Source: Rhizobium sp. CF122 (lineage in GTDB: Bacteria > Pseudomonadota > Alphaproteobacteria > Rhizobiales > Rhizobiaceae). From it: a DNA stretch of 64,000 bases. The notes beneath the pieces are model-generated. The model was not told the DNA's origin and searched no databases. It worked only from the letters and a program-made list of their open reading frames with translations. Positions 1 to 8,420 of this stretch are shown piece after piece (positions within the stretch are counted from its first letter, which is position 1; each line of letters opens with the position of its first letter). The stretch is taken from the NCBI RefSeq assembly GCF_000282035.1, contig NZ_AKKA01000095.1:62001-126000 (forward strand). The letters are read 5' to 3'. The translations under genes and the position numbers were made by a program.

Positions 1-660
1 GATTTCAGCCTGAAGGCGGACGCAATCCTTGCCGGAAGCGACATCAAGAGCGTCGCTGACCTCAAGGGTAAGAACATCGCCTTCGAGGAAGGCACGACAA
101 GCGACATCCTGCTGAACTACGCGCTTGCCAGCAACGGCATGACGATCGACGATATCGTGCGCGTGCCAATGCCCGCAGCTGATGCCGGAACGGCATTGAT
201 TGCAGGCCGTGTTCCCGTCGCTGTCACCTACGAGCCTTACATTTCAACGGCGCTGGCCCAGGACAAGAACATCAAGCTGCTTTTTGAAGCCGGCAAGGAT
301 CCGGGCCTTGTCTCCGACGTCCTCGTCGTTCGCGAGGAGGTGCTGAAGCAGAAGCCTGGGCAGGTTCTGGCCATGATCAAGGCCTGGGATGCGGCCCTGG
401 CCGACTACAAGGCCAATACCGAGGAGGACCGCACCATCATATCGAAGGCCGTGGGCGCCTCCCCGGATGATCTGAAAACGGCTTTCGACGGCGTCCAGTA
501 CTATACCTCTGCTGAAGCAGCCAAGGCCTTTGCCGGTGACTTCAAGACCAAGACCTTCGCCGACGTTCTGAGGGCGGCCAAAACAGCCGGCCTCGTGACC
601 CAGGACGTTTCCGCCGACGCCATGATCGACACATCGTTTGTCGATGCAGCGAACAAGTGA
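1..660 (+). CDS. ABC transporter substrate-binding protein, nitrate/sulfonate/taurine type (5'-partial)
   Basis: Reading frame 1 is open from the first base of the window, so the N-terminus lies upstream; 219 residues are visible. The segment SDIKSVADLKGKNIAFEEG is the usual strand-helix of the NMT1/SsuA/TauA binding-protein family, where the second lobe starts. The stop at 658-660 is 24 bp before a permease gene, followed by an ATPase, so it is the binding protein of a complete SsuACB/TauABC-like importer. It would act in the periplasm; the signal peptide is outside the window. The ligand cannot be read from sequence: this family binds sulfonates, nitrate, pyrimidine precursors or aromatic acids. 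No thiamine riboswitch or sulfonate mono-oxygenase gene is seen nearby. Confidence 0.85.
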   Translation, partial: DFSLKADAILAGSDIKSVADLKGKNIAFEEGTTSDILLNYALASNGMTIDDIVRVPMPAADAGTALIAGRVPVAVTYEPYISTALAQDKNIKLLFEAGKDPGLVSDVLVVREEVLKQKPGQVLAMIKAWDAALADYKANTEEDRTIISKAVGASPDDLKTAFDGVQYYTSAEAAKAFAGDFKTKTFADVLRAAKTAGLVTQDVSADAMIDTSFVDAANK

Positions 661-684
661 CCTCTGGCCACCAACGGGACCGTA

Positions 685-1545
685 ATGTCTAGCTCAGAAT
701 TGTCGTCGACAACGAAGGAAAGGCCCCGCGCGCAATCGCGCGCGGGCGTCGGTAGACCACCCAGTGCCTTTCGGATCGGGGATCCGATCAGCGGCCGGTC
801 GTTTTTTCTGATTGCGGTTGCCGTTTTTGCGCTGCTCTTTGCCGTGTGGTGGGTTGCTACCGTCACCGGATGGGTAAAGCCCATCTTCCTGCCCTCGCCC
901 GGAGCGGTGTGGGCCAAGATGGTGGAACTGGCGATGGATGGCACGCTGTGGACCGATGCCGGGATCAGCATCTATCGAATGCTCGTCGGTTTTCTGATTG
1001 CATCGGCCCTGGCGATCCCGATCGGGATCATGATCGGCTGTTTCAAGACCTGGGAAGCGGCCATCGAGCCCTTCGTGGACTTCGTCCGCTATATGCCAGT
1101 CGTCGCCTTTGTCCCGCTGACCATTCTGTGGGCCGGAACAAGCGATATCCAGAAGTTCGTCATCATCTTTATCGGAACCTTCTTCCAGCAGGTGCTGATG
1201 GTCATGGACAGCGTCAAGCGTGTGCCAACCGACTTCGTCGGACTGGGCCGTACACTCGGCATGTCGGAGACCAAGATCCTGCGCCGCATCGTCCTGCCGT
1301 CCGCCCTCCCCGGCATCTGGGACACGCTGCGCATCAGTCTTGGCTGGGCCTGGACCTGGCTTGTGCTGGCAGAGCTTGTCGCGGCGACATCCGGCCTCGG
1401 CTATCGCATCGTCGTCTCTCAGCGATATTTCCAGACGCAGACGATCATTGGTTACATCTTGCTCCTTGGCTTGCTCGGTCTGATCACAGACCAGAGCATG
1501 AAGGCCCTCGAGCGTGTCTTCTTCCGTTACGCTTCGAGGCATTGA
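685..1545 (+). CDS. ABC transporter permease (SsuC/TauC-like)
   Basis: This 286-residue inner-membrane protein has a hydrophilic N-terminus of about 30 residues followed by about six hydrophobic segments (for example FFLIAVAVFALLFAVWWV). The EAA loop that contacts the ATPase is visible as GRTLGMSETKILRRIVLPSA near residues 190-209. Length and architecture match the BPD_transp_1 permeases of nitrate/taurine importers. It lies 24 bp after the binding protein and 1 bp before the ATPase start, so the three genes form one operon. The ribosome binding site is weak (GGGAC about 6 nt before ATG). Substrate unknown. Confidence 0.9.
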   Translation: MSSSELSSTTKERPRAQSRAGVGRPPSAFRIGDPISGRSFFLIAVAVFALLFAVWWVATVTGWVKPIFLPSPGAVWAKMVELAMDGTLWTDAGISIYRMLVGFLIASALAIPIGIMIGCFKTWEAAIEPFVDFVRYMPVVAFVPLTILWAGTSDIQKFVIIFIGTFFQQVLMVMDSVKRVPTDFVGLGRTLGMSETKILRRIVLPSALPGIWDTLRISLGWAWTWLVLAELVAATSGLGYRIVVSQRYFQTQTIIGYILLLGLLGLITDQSMKALERVFFRYASRH

Positions 1546-1546
1546 G

Positions 1547-2329
1547 ATGAGCGAATCCAAACTTAAGATTGAGGGTCTCGACAAGTGGTATGGTGGCAGG
1601 AAGAACCGCGTTCATGCGCTCAGCAGTATCGACTTGGAACTTGCCGACAACGAGTTCGTCTCCCTGGTCGGCGCATCCGGCTGCGGCAAGAGTACGCTGC
1701 TGTCTATCGTGGCTGGACTTCAGGGCTTCGACAATGGCGTTCTTCTGACGGACGGTGCGCCGATCGTCGGCCCAGGGCTCGATCGCGGCGTTGTCTTCCA
1801 ATCCTACACACTGCTGCCGTGGCTGACTGCACAACAGAATGTGGAATTTGCCCTGCAGGCGGCCGGGCGGCCGGCAGCCGAGTGCAGAGATGTCGCCCGT
1901 CAGCACATTGAACTGGTGAAGCTCACCAAGTTCGCCGATGCATTTCCGTCGCAACTGTCGGGCGGGATGAAGCAGCGCGTCGCCATTGCACGGGCCCTTT
2001 CCTATCGCCCGAAAATGCTATTGATGGATGAGCCGTTCGGCGCACTTGACGCGTTGACCCGACACCAGATGCAGGAACTCTTGACGCAGATCTGGGAGGA
2101 GCATCGGCTGACCGTTCTCTTCGTCACCCACGACGTGGAAGAGGCCGTCTATCTGTCCGACCGGATCGTCGCGATGAGTATCAATCCGGGACGCATCAAC
2201 GCGACCTTCCACGTCGGGCTCGCCCGTCCACGGAGCCAGGACATGATTTCGACGTCGGAATTCGTTGCTCTTCAAAAGCAGGTGCTTGCCGCAATCCGCG
2301 CCGGATCGCAAAGCGAATTGGAACATTGA
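1547..2329 (+). CDS. ABC transporter ATP-binding protein (SsuB/TauB-like)
   Basis: A 260-residue ATPase that powers the preceding permease. Walker A GASGCGKST is at residues 42-50, the signature LSGGMKQR begins at 137, and Walker B LLMDEPFGALD spans about 158-168, followed by a switch histidine in VTHDVEEA. A start 33 nt upstream at 1514 is in frame but lies inside the permease gene. ATG at 1547, one base after the permease stop, begins with the MSESKLKIEG leader typical of the family and is preferred. Third gene of the importer operon; substrate unknown. Confidence 0.9.
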   Translation: MSESKLKIEGLDKWYGGRKNRVHALSSIDLELADNEFVSLVGASGCGKSTLLSIVAGLQGFDNGVLLTDGAPIVGPGLDRGVVFQSYTLLPWLTAQQNVEFALQAAGRPAAECRDVARQHIELVKLTKFADAFPSQLSGGMKQRVAIARALSYRPKMLLMDEPFGALDALTRHQMQELLTQIWEEHRLTVLFVTHDVEEAVYLSDRIVAMSINPGRINATFHVGLARPRSQDMISTSEFVALQKQVLAAIRAGSQSELEH

Positions 2330-2392
2330 TTCCGCCAATGCGGGGCGGCGGCTGAAGCAGCTCGCATTTGACCTCAATTCAAAGGATAAGCC

Positions 2393-3574
2393 ATGTTCGA
2401 AACCCTCACTGCCGCGCCGCCGGACAAGATCCTCAGCCTCTCGGTTCTGTACAAAAATGACGCACGGCCGACGAAAATGGATCTCGGCGTCGGCGTCTAC
2501 AAGGATTCGCAGGGTGCGACCGTCATCATGCGGGCCGTGCGTGACGCCGAGAAGCGCCTTTATGAAAGCCAGACGACCAAGACCTATATCGGCATGGCAG
2601 GCGATGAAGGTTTCAACAAGGCCATGCTGAAGCTGGTCTTTGGCGAGAAGGCCGATCTCTCGCGCATGTTCGCCTGCCAGACAGCGGGCGGCTCGGGCGC
2701 GCTCCGCACGATCGCCGACCTGCTTGTAAAGGCCCGGCCTGACGCCACCGTCTGGCTCTCCGATCCGACCTGGGTGAATCATGTGCCGATCCTGAAGGCT
2801 GCAGGCTTCAAAACCGCGACCTATCCCTATTTCGATCCAGTCAGCGGCACGGTGAAGGCCGATGCCATGCTCGAGGGATTGAAGCAGGCGAAGGCCGACG
2901 ACATCATCCTACTGCATGGCTGCTGCCACAACCCGACCGGCGCCAACTTGACGATCGAGCAGTGGGGTCGGGTCGTGGATCTTCTCGTCGAACGTGATCT
3001 TTTCCCCTTCGTCGATCTTGCCTATCAAGGCTTCGGCAACGGTTTGGAGGAAGACGCCGCCGCCGTTCGCCTACTCGCAAGCAGGGTGCCGGAAATGGCT
3101 GTCGCCACCTCTTGCTCGAAGAATTTTTCGGTCTACCGCGACCGCGTCGGCGCCGTTATCCTGATGGGCAAGAACGCAGAAAGCGTAAAGATCGCCGGCA
3201 GTCAGGCGCTCGCTACCACTCGCGTGCTGTATTCCATGCCGCCGGACCATGCCGCCGCCGCCGTCCGCCTTATCCTCGAGGACGATACACTGCGCGCCGA
3301 CTGGAAGTCCGAACTCGAAGCTATGCGGCTTCGTATGCTCAACCTGCGCAAGGGCTTTGCCGAGGCGCTCCGTCGCCAGTCCAACTCCTCGCGCTTCGAC
3401 TTTATTGCCGACCACCGGGGTATGTTCTCGCGGCTCGGCCTGACCGAAGCGCAGGTCGACCGCCTGCGAGATGAGTTCGGCATCTATATGGTTGGTGATT
3501 CCCGCTTCAATGTCGCAGGCCTCAGGGAAGACCGGCTCGACGACCTCGCCAAGGCCGTTGTCTCGGTGCTCTGA
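2393..3574 (+). CDS. Aromatic/aspartate aminotransferase, class I fold
   Basis: This 393-residue PLP enzyme would transfer amino groups between an aromatic or dicarboxylic amino acid and a 2-oxo acid in the cytoplasm. The PLP lysine is K243 in SCSKNFSVYRDRVG, and R251 in the same block contacts the cofactor phosphate. HNPTG near residues 179-183 and DLAYQGFG near 208-215 are the other cofactor-binding motifs. The pattern is that of TyrB/AspC (subgroup I-alpha). AAGGAT lies 7 nt before the ATG. It follows the ABC operon by 63 bp and may be co-transcribed, which would fit uptake of an amino or keto compound. The exact substrate (Tyr/Phe or Asp) is not resolved. Confidence 0.88.
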   Translation: MFETLTAAPPDKILSLSVLYKNDARPTKMDLGVGVYKDSQGATVIMRAVRDAEKRLYESQTTKTYIGMAGDEGFNKAMLKLVFGEKADLSRMFACQTAGGSGALRTIADLLVKARPDATVWLSDPTWVNHVPILKAAGFKTATYPYFDPVSGTVKADAMLEGLKQAKADDIILLHGCCHNPTGANLTIEQWGRVVDLLVERDLFPFVDLAYQGFGNGLEEDAAAVRLLASRVPEMAVATSCSKNFSVYRDRVGAVILMGKNAESVKIAGSQALATTRVLYSMPPDHAAAAVRLILEDDTLRADWKSELEAMRLRMLNLRKGFAEALRRQSNSSRFDFIADHRGMFSRLGLTEAQVDRLRDEFGIYMVGDSRFNVAGLREDRLDDLAKAVVSVL

Positions 3575-3852
3575 GCCCAAGAACCTTTGTCAGCTCAGTG
3601 GGCGAAGCTGCGGGCGCGTTCTGCTAACTTGAACGGGTAAATCTGCAAATTGAAGCGTCAACGCCATTCGCTATCGTGGCAACGCGTTCTGAGACGGAGG
3701 ATCGTCTCAAGTAGATTTGAAGTTCGGGCTCTCCATGCTCTTGAAAGGAACCCAACCGCACACTCGCAATTAATCGGCGCCGAAGCCCGGAAACGATTCC
3801 TTTCGATCGACCAGCGACTTATCGTCGCCACTGCCGAGATTGCTTTGCGCTC

Positions 3853-4035
3853 CATGGGCCATCCCTTGGGAATGGACCAGCGTCCATTGTCGCGCGATGT
3901 GATGACCAGTATTTCAATCGAGGTTCGGTTATCCTTGTGGCGGAAGCACAAGGCGGCATGAACCCTGACGCAAATATCTGCCCAAGCCGAGCGGCGCGAT
4001 TGCAACTCTTGCGGCGACGCTACACCTTCGTCCAT
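3853..4035 (-). pseudogene. Truncated Nudix hydrolase fragment
   Basis: Between the aminotransferase and the acetyltransferase, the minus strand encodes the front of a rhizobial Nudix protein from ATG at 4035. It includes VRVHAALCFRHKD and ILVITSRDNGRWSIPKGWPM, the two strands and the loop that precede the Nudix box. The frame stays open to 3658, but the Nudix box itself (GX5EX7REUXEEXGU) is absent in all three minus frames downstream. The fragment therefore lacks the metal-binding catalytic helix and cannot be active. The rest of the 3575-4074 gap shows nothing I recognise. Confidence 0.6.
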
Positions 4036-4074
4036 CATCGTGCCAGCGGTATGTGAACAACCGAGGAGGGTCTC

Positions 4075-4623
4075 GTGAGTGACAGTGAACGACAAAAGAT
4101 GGCCGCTGGAGAATGGTATTGCTGCTTCGACCCGGAGCTCGACGCTCTGCGCGTGCTTGCGCGCAAGGCAGTGCATCAGCACAACACACTGGATCCCGAA
4201 AACCGGGGCAACATTGCGCCAGCGCTAAGGGCGCTTTTTGCTGAGGCACCGGACGATGCTTTCATTGAGGCGCCGTTCCATTGCGCGTACGGCATGAACA
4301 TTGCACTCGGCCACCGTGTCTATCTCAATGCCGGCTGCACCATCCTGGACACGGCGAGCGTGCGGATCGGCGAAGGGTCCATGCTGGGGCCTGGCGTCCA
4401 CATCTACTGTGCCGACCATCATAGGGATCCGGCTCTTAGGCGCAGCGGGCTGCAGATTGACCGGCCCGTGGCGATCGGTACCGACGTCTGGATCGGCGGG
4501 GGCGCTATCATCCTTGGCGGTGTGATGATCGGCGACGGCGCCATCGTCGGCGCCGGTTCAGTCGTCACCCGCGACATCGCGGAAGGCGCAACGGTGGTTG
4601 GAAACCCCGCGCGGGAGGTCTGA
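4075..4623 (+). CDS. Sugar O-acetyltransferase (maltose/galactoside acetyltransferase family)
   Basis: A 182-residue trimeric left-handed beta-helix acetyltransferase that would move an acetyl group from acetyl-CoA to a sugar hydroxyl. The N-terminal Mac domain (AAGEWYCCFDPELDALR) precedes hexapeptide repeats such as VRIGEG, VWIGGGAIILGG and AIVGAGSVV. The catalytic histidine lies in the YCADHH segment. Ends with GNPAREV, the normal family terminus, so the gene looks whole. The start is GTG at 4075 with GAGGAG 7-8 nt upstream; no better ATG lies nearby. It stands alone, and its physiological acceptor is unknown. Confidence 0.88.
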   Translation: MSDSERQKMAAGEWYCCFDPELDALRVLARKAVHQHNTLDPENRGNIAPALRALFAEAPDDAFIEAPFHCAYGMNIALGHRVYLNAGCTILDTASVRIGEGSMLGPGVHIYCADHHRDPALRRSGLQIDRPVAIGTDVWIGGGAIILGGVMIGDGAIVGAGSVVTRDIAEGATVVGNPAREV

Positions 4624-5161
4624 CGGACAAAGCCGCCACTTCGATGGTGGGCTCGAAGCGAGTGCTACTGGCGCCGCCGACGGCGAAGGTCGCGTCAGAT
4701 TGATCCGACCAATCAGCTACCCTCCGGCGAAGGGATGCAAGTCTTAGCCGCCTCCCCCTTCACCGGAGAACTGGTCCGGGTTCGGCCAGCTTCCAGTTCC
4801 GTGACCGGCCAACCACCCAGCGCCCACCCGCTGCTTCGGATATCCGCGAGCCGCTGCTGATGCGGCCGAGCTGCTCGGTCAGTTTTCACAATGACCGGCT
4901 TCAAGAGAATCGAACGAAGATCCTAAAGACCTTCAGCATTGCCGCTCATACGCCCTTCTCACTCCATCCGCTCTTTTCGAAATGAGCGACACGATTCCCA
5001 CATGTTGGAAAAGAGCGATTTCACCGCCCGGTTTTTGCGGTGAGAAGAAGCGCACCGTCACGGTTCCGAACATGCTGTCGTCAAAACCCTGCAAACATTT
5101 GAAAAGTTTGTTGAGCAAGCTTTTTGAGTTCGGGCAAACGATCGAATGCAAGCGTCCGCCG
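4624..5161. other. Intergenic region without recognised gene
   Basis: About 540 bp between two convergent genes. Short open frames exist on both strands, but none shows family similarity, a good ribosome binding site or sensible composition. I see no clear terminator with a T-run. Confidence 0.5.
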
Positions 5162-5455
5162 TTAATATCCCGCTTCACGCACATGGCGGAACGCCAATAC
5201 GAAAACCTCGTTCTTCACCGGAACATACCGATAAAGCGCAGCGTAACCAGCAGCACCAAACTCAATGATCAATTCACGCAACTCGGGATCGTCACCGAAG
5301 GGGCGCCCCATTTCGGGCGCCGTTTCCAACAAAAGGAAATGATGGGCAATCGCTTCGGCGGCTTTGCGGGCCGCGTTGGGATTTTTAGCTGTTAGGAAGG
5401 TGCGGCAGCGGTCAAGGCCAACAACCGCGCCTTCGGTTAGGACTACTCGTGGCAC
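5162..5455 (-). CDS. ParE/RelE-family type II toxin
   Basis: A 97-residue protein with the compact beta-alpha-alpha-beta3 pattern of the ParE/RelE superfamily: VVLTEGAVVGLDRCRTFL, then helices containing KAAEAIAHHFLLLETAPEMGRPF, then the strands LRELIIEFGAAGYAALYRYV and VFVLAFRHVREAGY. The conserved GRP...ELRELII and the C-terminal AFRHxREAGY are typical of ParE-like toxins. It overlaps the upstream antitoxin by 13 bp, so translation is probably coupled. Such toxins act on DNA gyrase (ParE) or on ribosome-bound mRNA (RelE). The target here is not certain. Confidence 0.85.
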   Translation of the reverse strand: MPRVVLTEGAVVGLDRCRTFLTAKNPNAARKAAEAIAHHFLLLETAPEMGRPFGDDPELRELIIEFGAAGYAALYRYVPVKNEVFVLAFRHVREAGY

Positions 5456-5715
5456 TTCGGCGCTTCCGTCTCAGTATCAGTGCCCCAGGTCGAAAGCCAG
5501 GAGCGGGCTTCCGCTCCCGTGAGATACCGTCCGTTTTCCTGATAAGCCTCCCATGATGCCAAAGCTTCCTGCTTGAAGCTCTCCCGCGCCTCCTCGCGCT
5601 CTACATATTGCTTGAGGGCTTCGCGCATGATCCAATGTGCAGAACGCTGTCTGGTTTCGGCCAAACGTTGGATACGGCCCTTGAGGTCGTCATCGATCTT
5701 GATCGAGGTCGCCAT
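5443..5715 (-). CDS. Ribbon-helix-helix (CopG-type) antitoxin
   Basis: A 90-residue protein starting at ATG 5715 with MATSIKIDDDLKGRIQRLAE, the N-terminal strand and first helix of a ribbon-helix-helix DNA-binding domain. The second helix is RSAHWIMREALKQYVEREEA. The acidic and aromatic tail (ASWEAYQENGRYLTGAEARSW) is of the kind that wraps the partner toxin. A longer frame reaches 5787, but its extra 24 residues do not resemble the family. As first gene of the pair it would repress its own promoter as the toxin-antitoxin complex and neutralise the toxin encoded at 5162-5455. Confidence 0.85.
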   Translation of the reverse strand: MATSIKIDDDLKGRIQRLAETRQRSAHWIMREALKQYVEREEARESFKQEALASWEAYQENGRYLTGAEARSWLSTWGTDTETEAPKCHE

Positions 5716-5807
5716 GTCTGCAGCCTTTATTCGAAGGTGATACCTTGTGATAATATAAGAAACCCATCTCGTCCTGTCCATGCGCAAAGCGTTGCGCGGC
5801 GAGCTTC

Positions 5808-5838
5808 CGCTTCATCTCGGCCCAGCCGAGATGAAGCG
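5808..5838. repeat. Perfect 13-bp inverted repeat
   Basis: CGCTTCATCTCGG at 5808-5820 and CCGAGATGAAGCG at 5826-5838 are separated by 5 bases. The RNA would form a strong stem-loop. It lies just before the DUF736 gene and about 95 bp upstream of the antitoxin start. It has no T-run, so it is not a standard terminator. Confidence 0.7.
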
Positions 5839-5846
5839 AGGCGACA

Positions 5847-6164
5847 TTGGAAAATATCGGTATCGTCACCAAACTCGCAAACGGCGCATATGAAGGCCGC
5901 CTGGTCACTCTCTCCATCAAGGCCCCGATCCGGATTGTGCCCATCACCGCCTCAAAGCCCAACGCACCCACCTTCCGCATCATGAGCGAAGGCGCCGAAG
6001 TCGGGGCCGGCTGGATCAGGCAGAACAGGGAAACCGGCGACGACTACCTCTCGCTCACCGACACGCCCGAGCTGACCCGCAAGATCTACGCCAACCTCGG
6101 GATTGCCGCCGGCCAGGACGACCAAGACGTCTTTGCCATCATCTGGAACCGGCCGGTTCACTGA
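5847..6164 (+). CDS. DUF736 family protein
   Basis: A 105-residue protein with the DUF736 pattern: NIGIVTKLANGAYEGRLVTL at the front, then KAPIRIVPI, then APTFRIMSEGAEVGAGW, DDYLSLTDTPE and a final FAIIWNR. DUF736 proteins are small beta-rich proteins of unknown function, abundant on plasmids and integrative elements of alphaproteobacteria. The only start that fits the alignment is TTG at 5847, preceded by GCGAGG. A nearby ATG at 5831 is in another frame and soon meets a stop, so a small deletion at the 5' end is possible. Marks this stretch as accessory DNA. Confidence 0.75.
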   Translation: MENIGIVTKLANGAYEGRLVTLSIKAPIRIVPITASKPNAPTFRIMSEGAEVGAGWIRQNRETGDDYLSLTDTPELTRKIYANLGIAAGQDDQDVFAIIWNRPVH

Positions 6165-6445
6165 AGCGGCTTTGCCGATCCGCCAAGGCGGATCCGCATC
6201 CCGCCCTCACCGCGCCGGAATGACGTGGCGCGGGCGCGGGCGACAGTCGCAGGCACTCGGACATATTGCGCGGCGCCAAGATCGTGGTCGTAGTCGCCGA
6301 GATGGAACTGCAGGCCGCTCAGGATGCGCTCGCACGCCTCGATGATCTTCTTGCGGTCCTTGATCGGATTGCTGTGGAAGAGTTCGTTGCGGGTTTCCTT
6401 GATGACCCGCATGTGGCCGGACGACGACGGCAGGTTGTCGAACAT
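6158..6445 (-). CDS. Small protein of unknown function
   Basis: A 95-codon frame from ATG 6445, convergent with DUF736 and overlapping it by 7 bp. The central part (ETRNELFHSNPIKDRKKIIE, then ACERILSGLQFHLGDYDHDL) looks like a real amphipathic helical protein. The C-terminus becomes Arg/Gly-rich and looks like read-through. I do not recognise a family. It starts exactly where the truncated nucleotidyltransferase frame on the other strand begins, so it may itself be a broken gene at a rearrangement junction. Confidence 0.35.
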   Translation of the reverse strand: MFDNLPSSSGHMRVIKETRNELFHSNPIKDRKKIIEACERILSGLQFHLGDYDHDLGAAQYVRVPATVARARATSFRRGEGGMRIRLGGSAKPLQ

Positions 6446-6447
6446 GA

Positions 6448-7056
6448 TTGGAAGAGCAGCTCAGTCATCGGATCGAAACGCCCGTCGTGCCGATCATCCA
6501 CGCCCTGGCCGATGTCAACGATCAGCTTTCCCGTGGCAGACCATTCTTCGTTGACATCGCCAAGGACGGCGTCGTCCTCTACGAGAAACCTGGCCATCCG
6601 CTGGCTGAGCCAAAGCCCCTCACGGTTGAGGAGGCGCATCGCGAGGCCGCGAGCTACTTTGAGCAGAGGTATCAGTTATCACTGGACGCATTGAAGGTCG
6701 CTGACTTCAGTATTTCCAACGGTATCTGGCGAGACGGCGCATTCATGCTGCATCAAGCCACTGAACGTGCCTATCATTGCGCCCTGCTGACGCTCACCCT
6801 CTACAGCCCCAAGTCACATCGAATAAAGGTGTTGCGCTCTCAGGCCGAGGCAGTCGACAGCCGACTGATCGCTGCTTGGCCGCGCGACAGCCGGTTTCCC
6901 CGAAGATGCTTCGAATTGCTGTCGCGGGCTTATTTCGAGGCACGATATTCATCGAAATTCGAAATCAGTAAAGAAGAGTTGATTTGGTTGGTTGAGCGCG
7001 TTAAGTCCCTGCAGGACCTTGTAGAAGCCATTTGTCGCGAACGGCTTTCTTTGTAG
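6448..7056 (+). pseudogene. MNT-HEPN fusion protein missing its nucleotidyltransferase N-terminus
   Basis: A 202-codon frame. Its first part (GRPFFVDIAKDGVVLYEKPG, then AEPKPLT) is the C-terminal end of a Pol-beta-type nucleotidyltransferase (MNT) domain. The rest is a HEPN domain of about 130 residues (EAASYFEQRYQLSLDALKVA, FMLHQATERAYHCALLTLTL, LVERVKSLQDLVEAI). Intact relatives carry about 100 more residues with the GSX10DXD catalytic motif, which is missing here. A stop lies directly before the only possible start, TTG 6448. The catalytic MNT half has been lost and the gene is probably dead. HEPN/MNT proteins are linked to toxin-antitoxin and defence functions. Confidence 0.6.
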
Positions 7057-7184
7057 CCATTAATCGAACCGATGTATCCGTAAACTTGCTTCGGCGGCGG
7101 CATCTATGGACCGTCGCCGCCATCCATTCCAGAGGAATGATAGGCGAGCTTGGTATCAAAATACCACATTACGGCGTAGCCTAA

Positions 7185-7196
7185 TTTATGGAACTT
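7185..7196 (+). repeat. Dispersed intergenic motif, copy 1
   Basis: TTTATGGAACTT, preceded by A as in two other copies (10745 and 33614); a shorter copy lies at 56062. It sits in the 242-bp convergent gap between the HEPN remnant and the old-yellow-enzyme gene. Nothing else is recognised there apart from a weak GGCGGCG/CGCCGCC hairpin at 7093-7121. Confidence 0.6.
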
Positions 7197-7298
7197 GAAG
7201 AAGCGGCTGCCGAACGATTTGCATTCTTCCCCAGGGGGCAATGTCGCAAGTGCATGAGCGCGCGGACGCAAGTCTTGCCAACGCCCGCCCCGTGTTTC

Positions 7299-8420
7299 TT
7301 AAATCAGTTCGGCCAATACAGCGGCATCGAAGCCCTTTAACGTCCCATAATCGCCGTTTTCGATCTTAGCCGCCCAGTCAGGATCGCTGAGCAAGGCGCG
7401 CCCCACAGCGATAAGGTCGAACTCATCGCGATCCATGCGGTCGATCAAGCGATCGAGGCTAGCTGTAGTTGATCCCTTGCCGACAAAAGCGCTGGCAGTA
7501 ACGTCGCTGTCGAGGCCCACCGATCCGACAGCGATCGTCGCGGCGCCCGTCACTTTCTTGGCCCATCCTGCGCCATTGAGACCATTCTCGCCGTCAATCT
7601 CCGGGAATTCGGGCTCCCAGAAGCGACGTTGCGAAACGTGAAGGACATCGACGCCTGCTTCAACCAGAGGCAATAGCCAAGTCTCCATCTCCGCTGGTGT
7701 TTCTGCGAGCCGCACGCTGAAATCTTGCTGCTTCCATTGACTGACGCGCATAATGATCGGGAAATCAGGTCCAACCGCTTCGCGCACGGCGCCAACGATC
7801 TCGCCAGCAAAGCGCGAGCGTTCCTTAATCGTTGACCCGCCATACCGGTCGGTTCGCCGATTGGTACCCGCCCAGAAGAATTGATCGATCAGATAGCCGT
7901 GCGCGCCGTGGATTTCGACAGTATCAAAGCCAAGCCGTTTGGCGTCTGCCGCGGCTTTGGCGAAGGCTGCGACAGTATCGGCGATATCCTCCTCAGTCAT
8001 CGCAACGCCGCGCGCCTCACCAGGCGCGTTGAGGCCAGACGGGCTTTCCACCGGGGCGCCGGGCTCCCAATTATTGATGTAGCGCGTCGCTCCGGTATGC
8101 CAGATCTGTGGCCCCATACGACCGCCAGTGTGGTGAACAGCGTCAATCACTTTCTTCCATCCTTGAAGTGCTGCATCGCCATGAAAGAATGGAATTCCGC
8201 TATCGTTGCGCGATGCAGGGCGATCAATCACCGTCCCTTCAGACAGGATCAATCCGGCGCGACCTTCTGCCCGGCGCCGATAGTAGTCAGCACTTGCCGG
8301 CCCCGGCACGCCCTCAGGCGAAAAAAGGCGGGTCATGGGCGCCATGACTATGCGATTTCTGAGTTCGAGTGATCGGACGGTGAAGGGGCGAAACAGGCTG
8401 CTTGTATCGAGACTGGGCAT
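7299..8420 (-). CDS. Old-yellow-enzyme family NADH:flavin oxidoreductase
   Basis: A 373-residue FMN enzyme with a TIM barrel that would reduce activated C=C bonds or nitro groups with NAD(P)H. It has the N-terminal VRSLELRNRIVMAPMTR block, the HGAHGYLIDQFFWAGTNRRT segment with the substrate-binding pair H171/H174, TDRYGGS, and the C-terminal IAVGRALLSDPDWAAKI of the NemA/OYE class. The length is normal. It faces an HxlR regulator and shares a promoter block with the aldehyde dehydrogenase at 9097. Together they look like an electrophile (enal/quinone) detoxification set under one redox-sensing regulator. Confidence 0.92.
   Translation of the reverse strand: MPSLDTSSLFRPFTVRSLELRNRIVMAPMTRLFSPEGVPGPASADYYRRRAEGRAGLILSEGTVIDRPASRNDSGIPFFHGDAALQGWKKVIDAVHHTGGRMGPQIWHTGATRYINNWEPGAPVESPSGLNAPGEARGVAMTEEDIADTVAAFAKAAADAKRLGFDTVEIHGAHGYLIDQFFWAGTNRRTDRYGGSTIKERSRFAGEIVGAVREAVGPDFPIIMRVSQWKQQDFSVRLAETPAEMETWLLPLVEAGVDVLHVSQRRFWEPEFPEIDGENGLNGAGWAKKVTGAATIAVGSVGLDSDVTASAFVGKGSTTASLDRLIDRMDRDEFDLIAVGRALLSDPDWAAKIENGDYGTLKGFDAAVLAELI

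Noticed and set aside
1..660. Thiamine-precursor (NMT1/ThiY) transporter for the first operon
   Set aside because: No TPP riboswitch or thiamine gene is visible and the family is too broad to assign a ligand.
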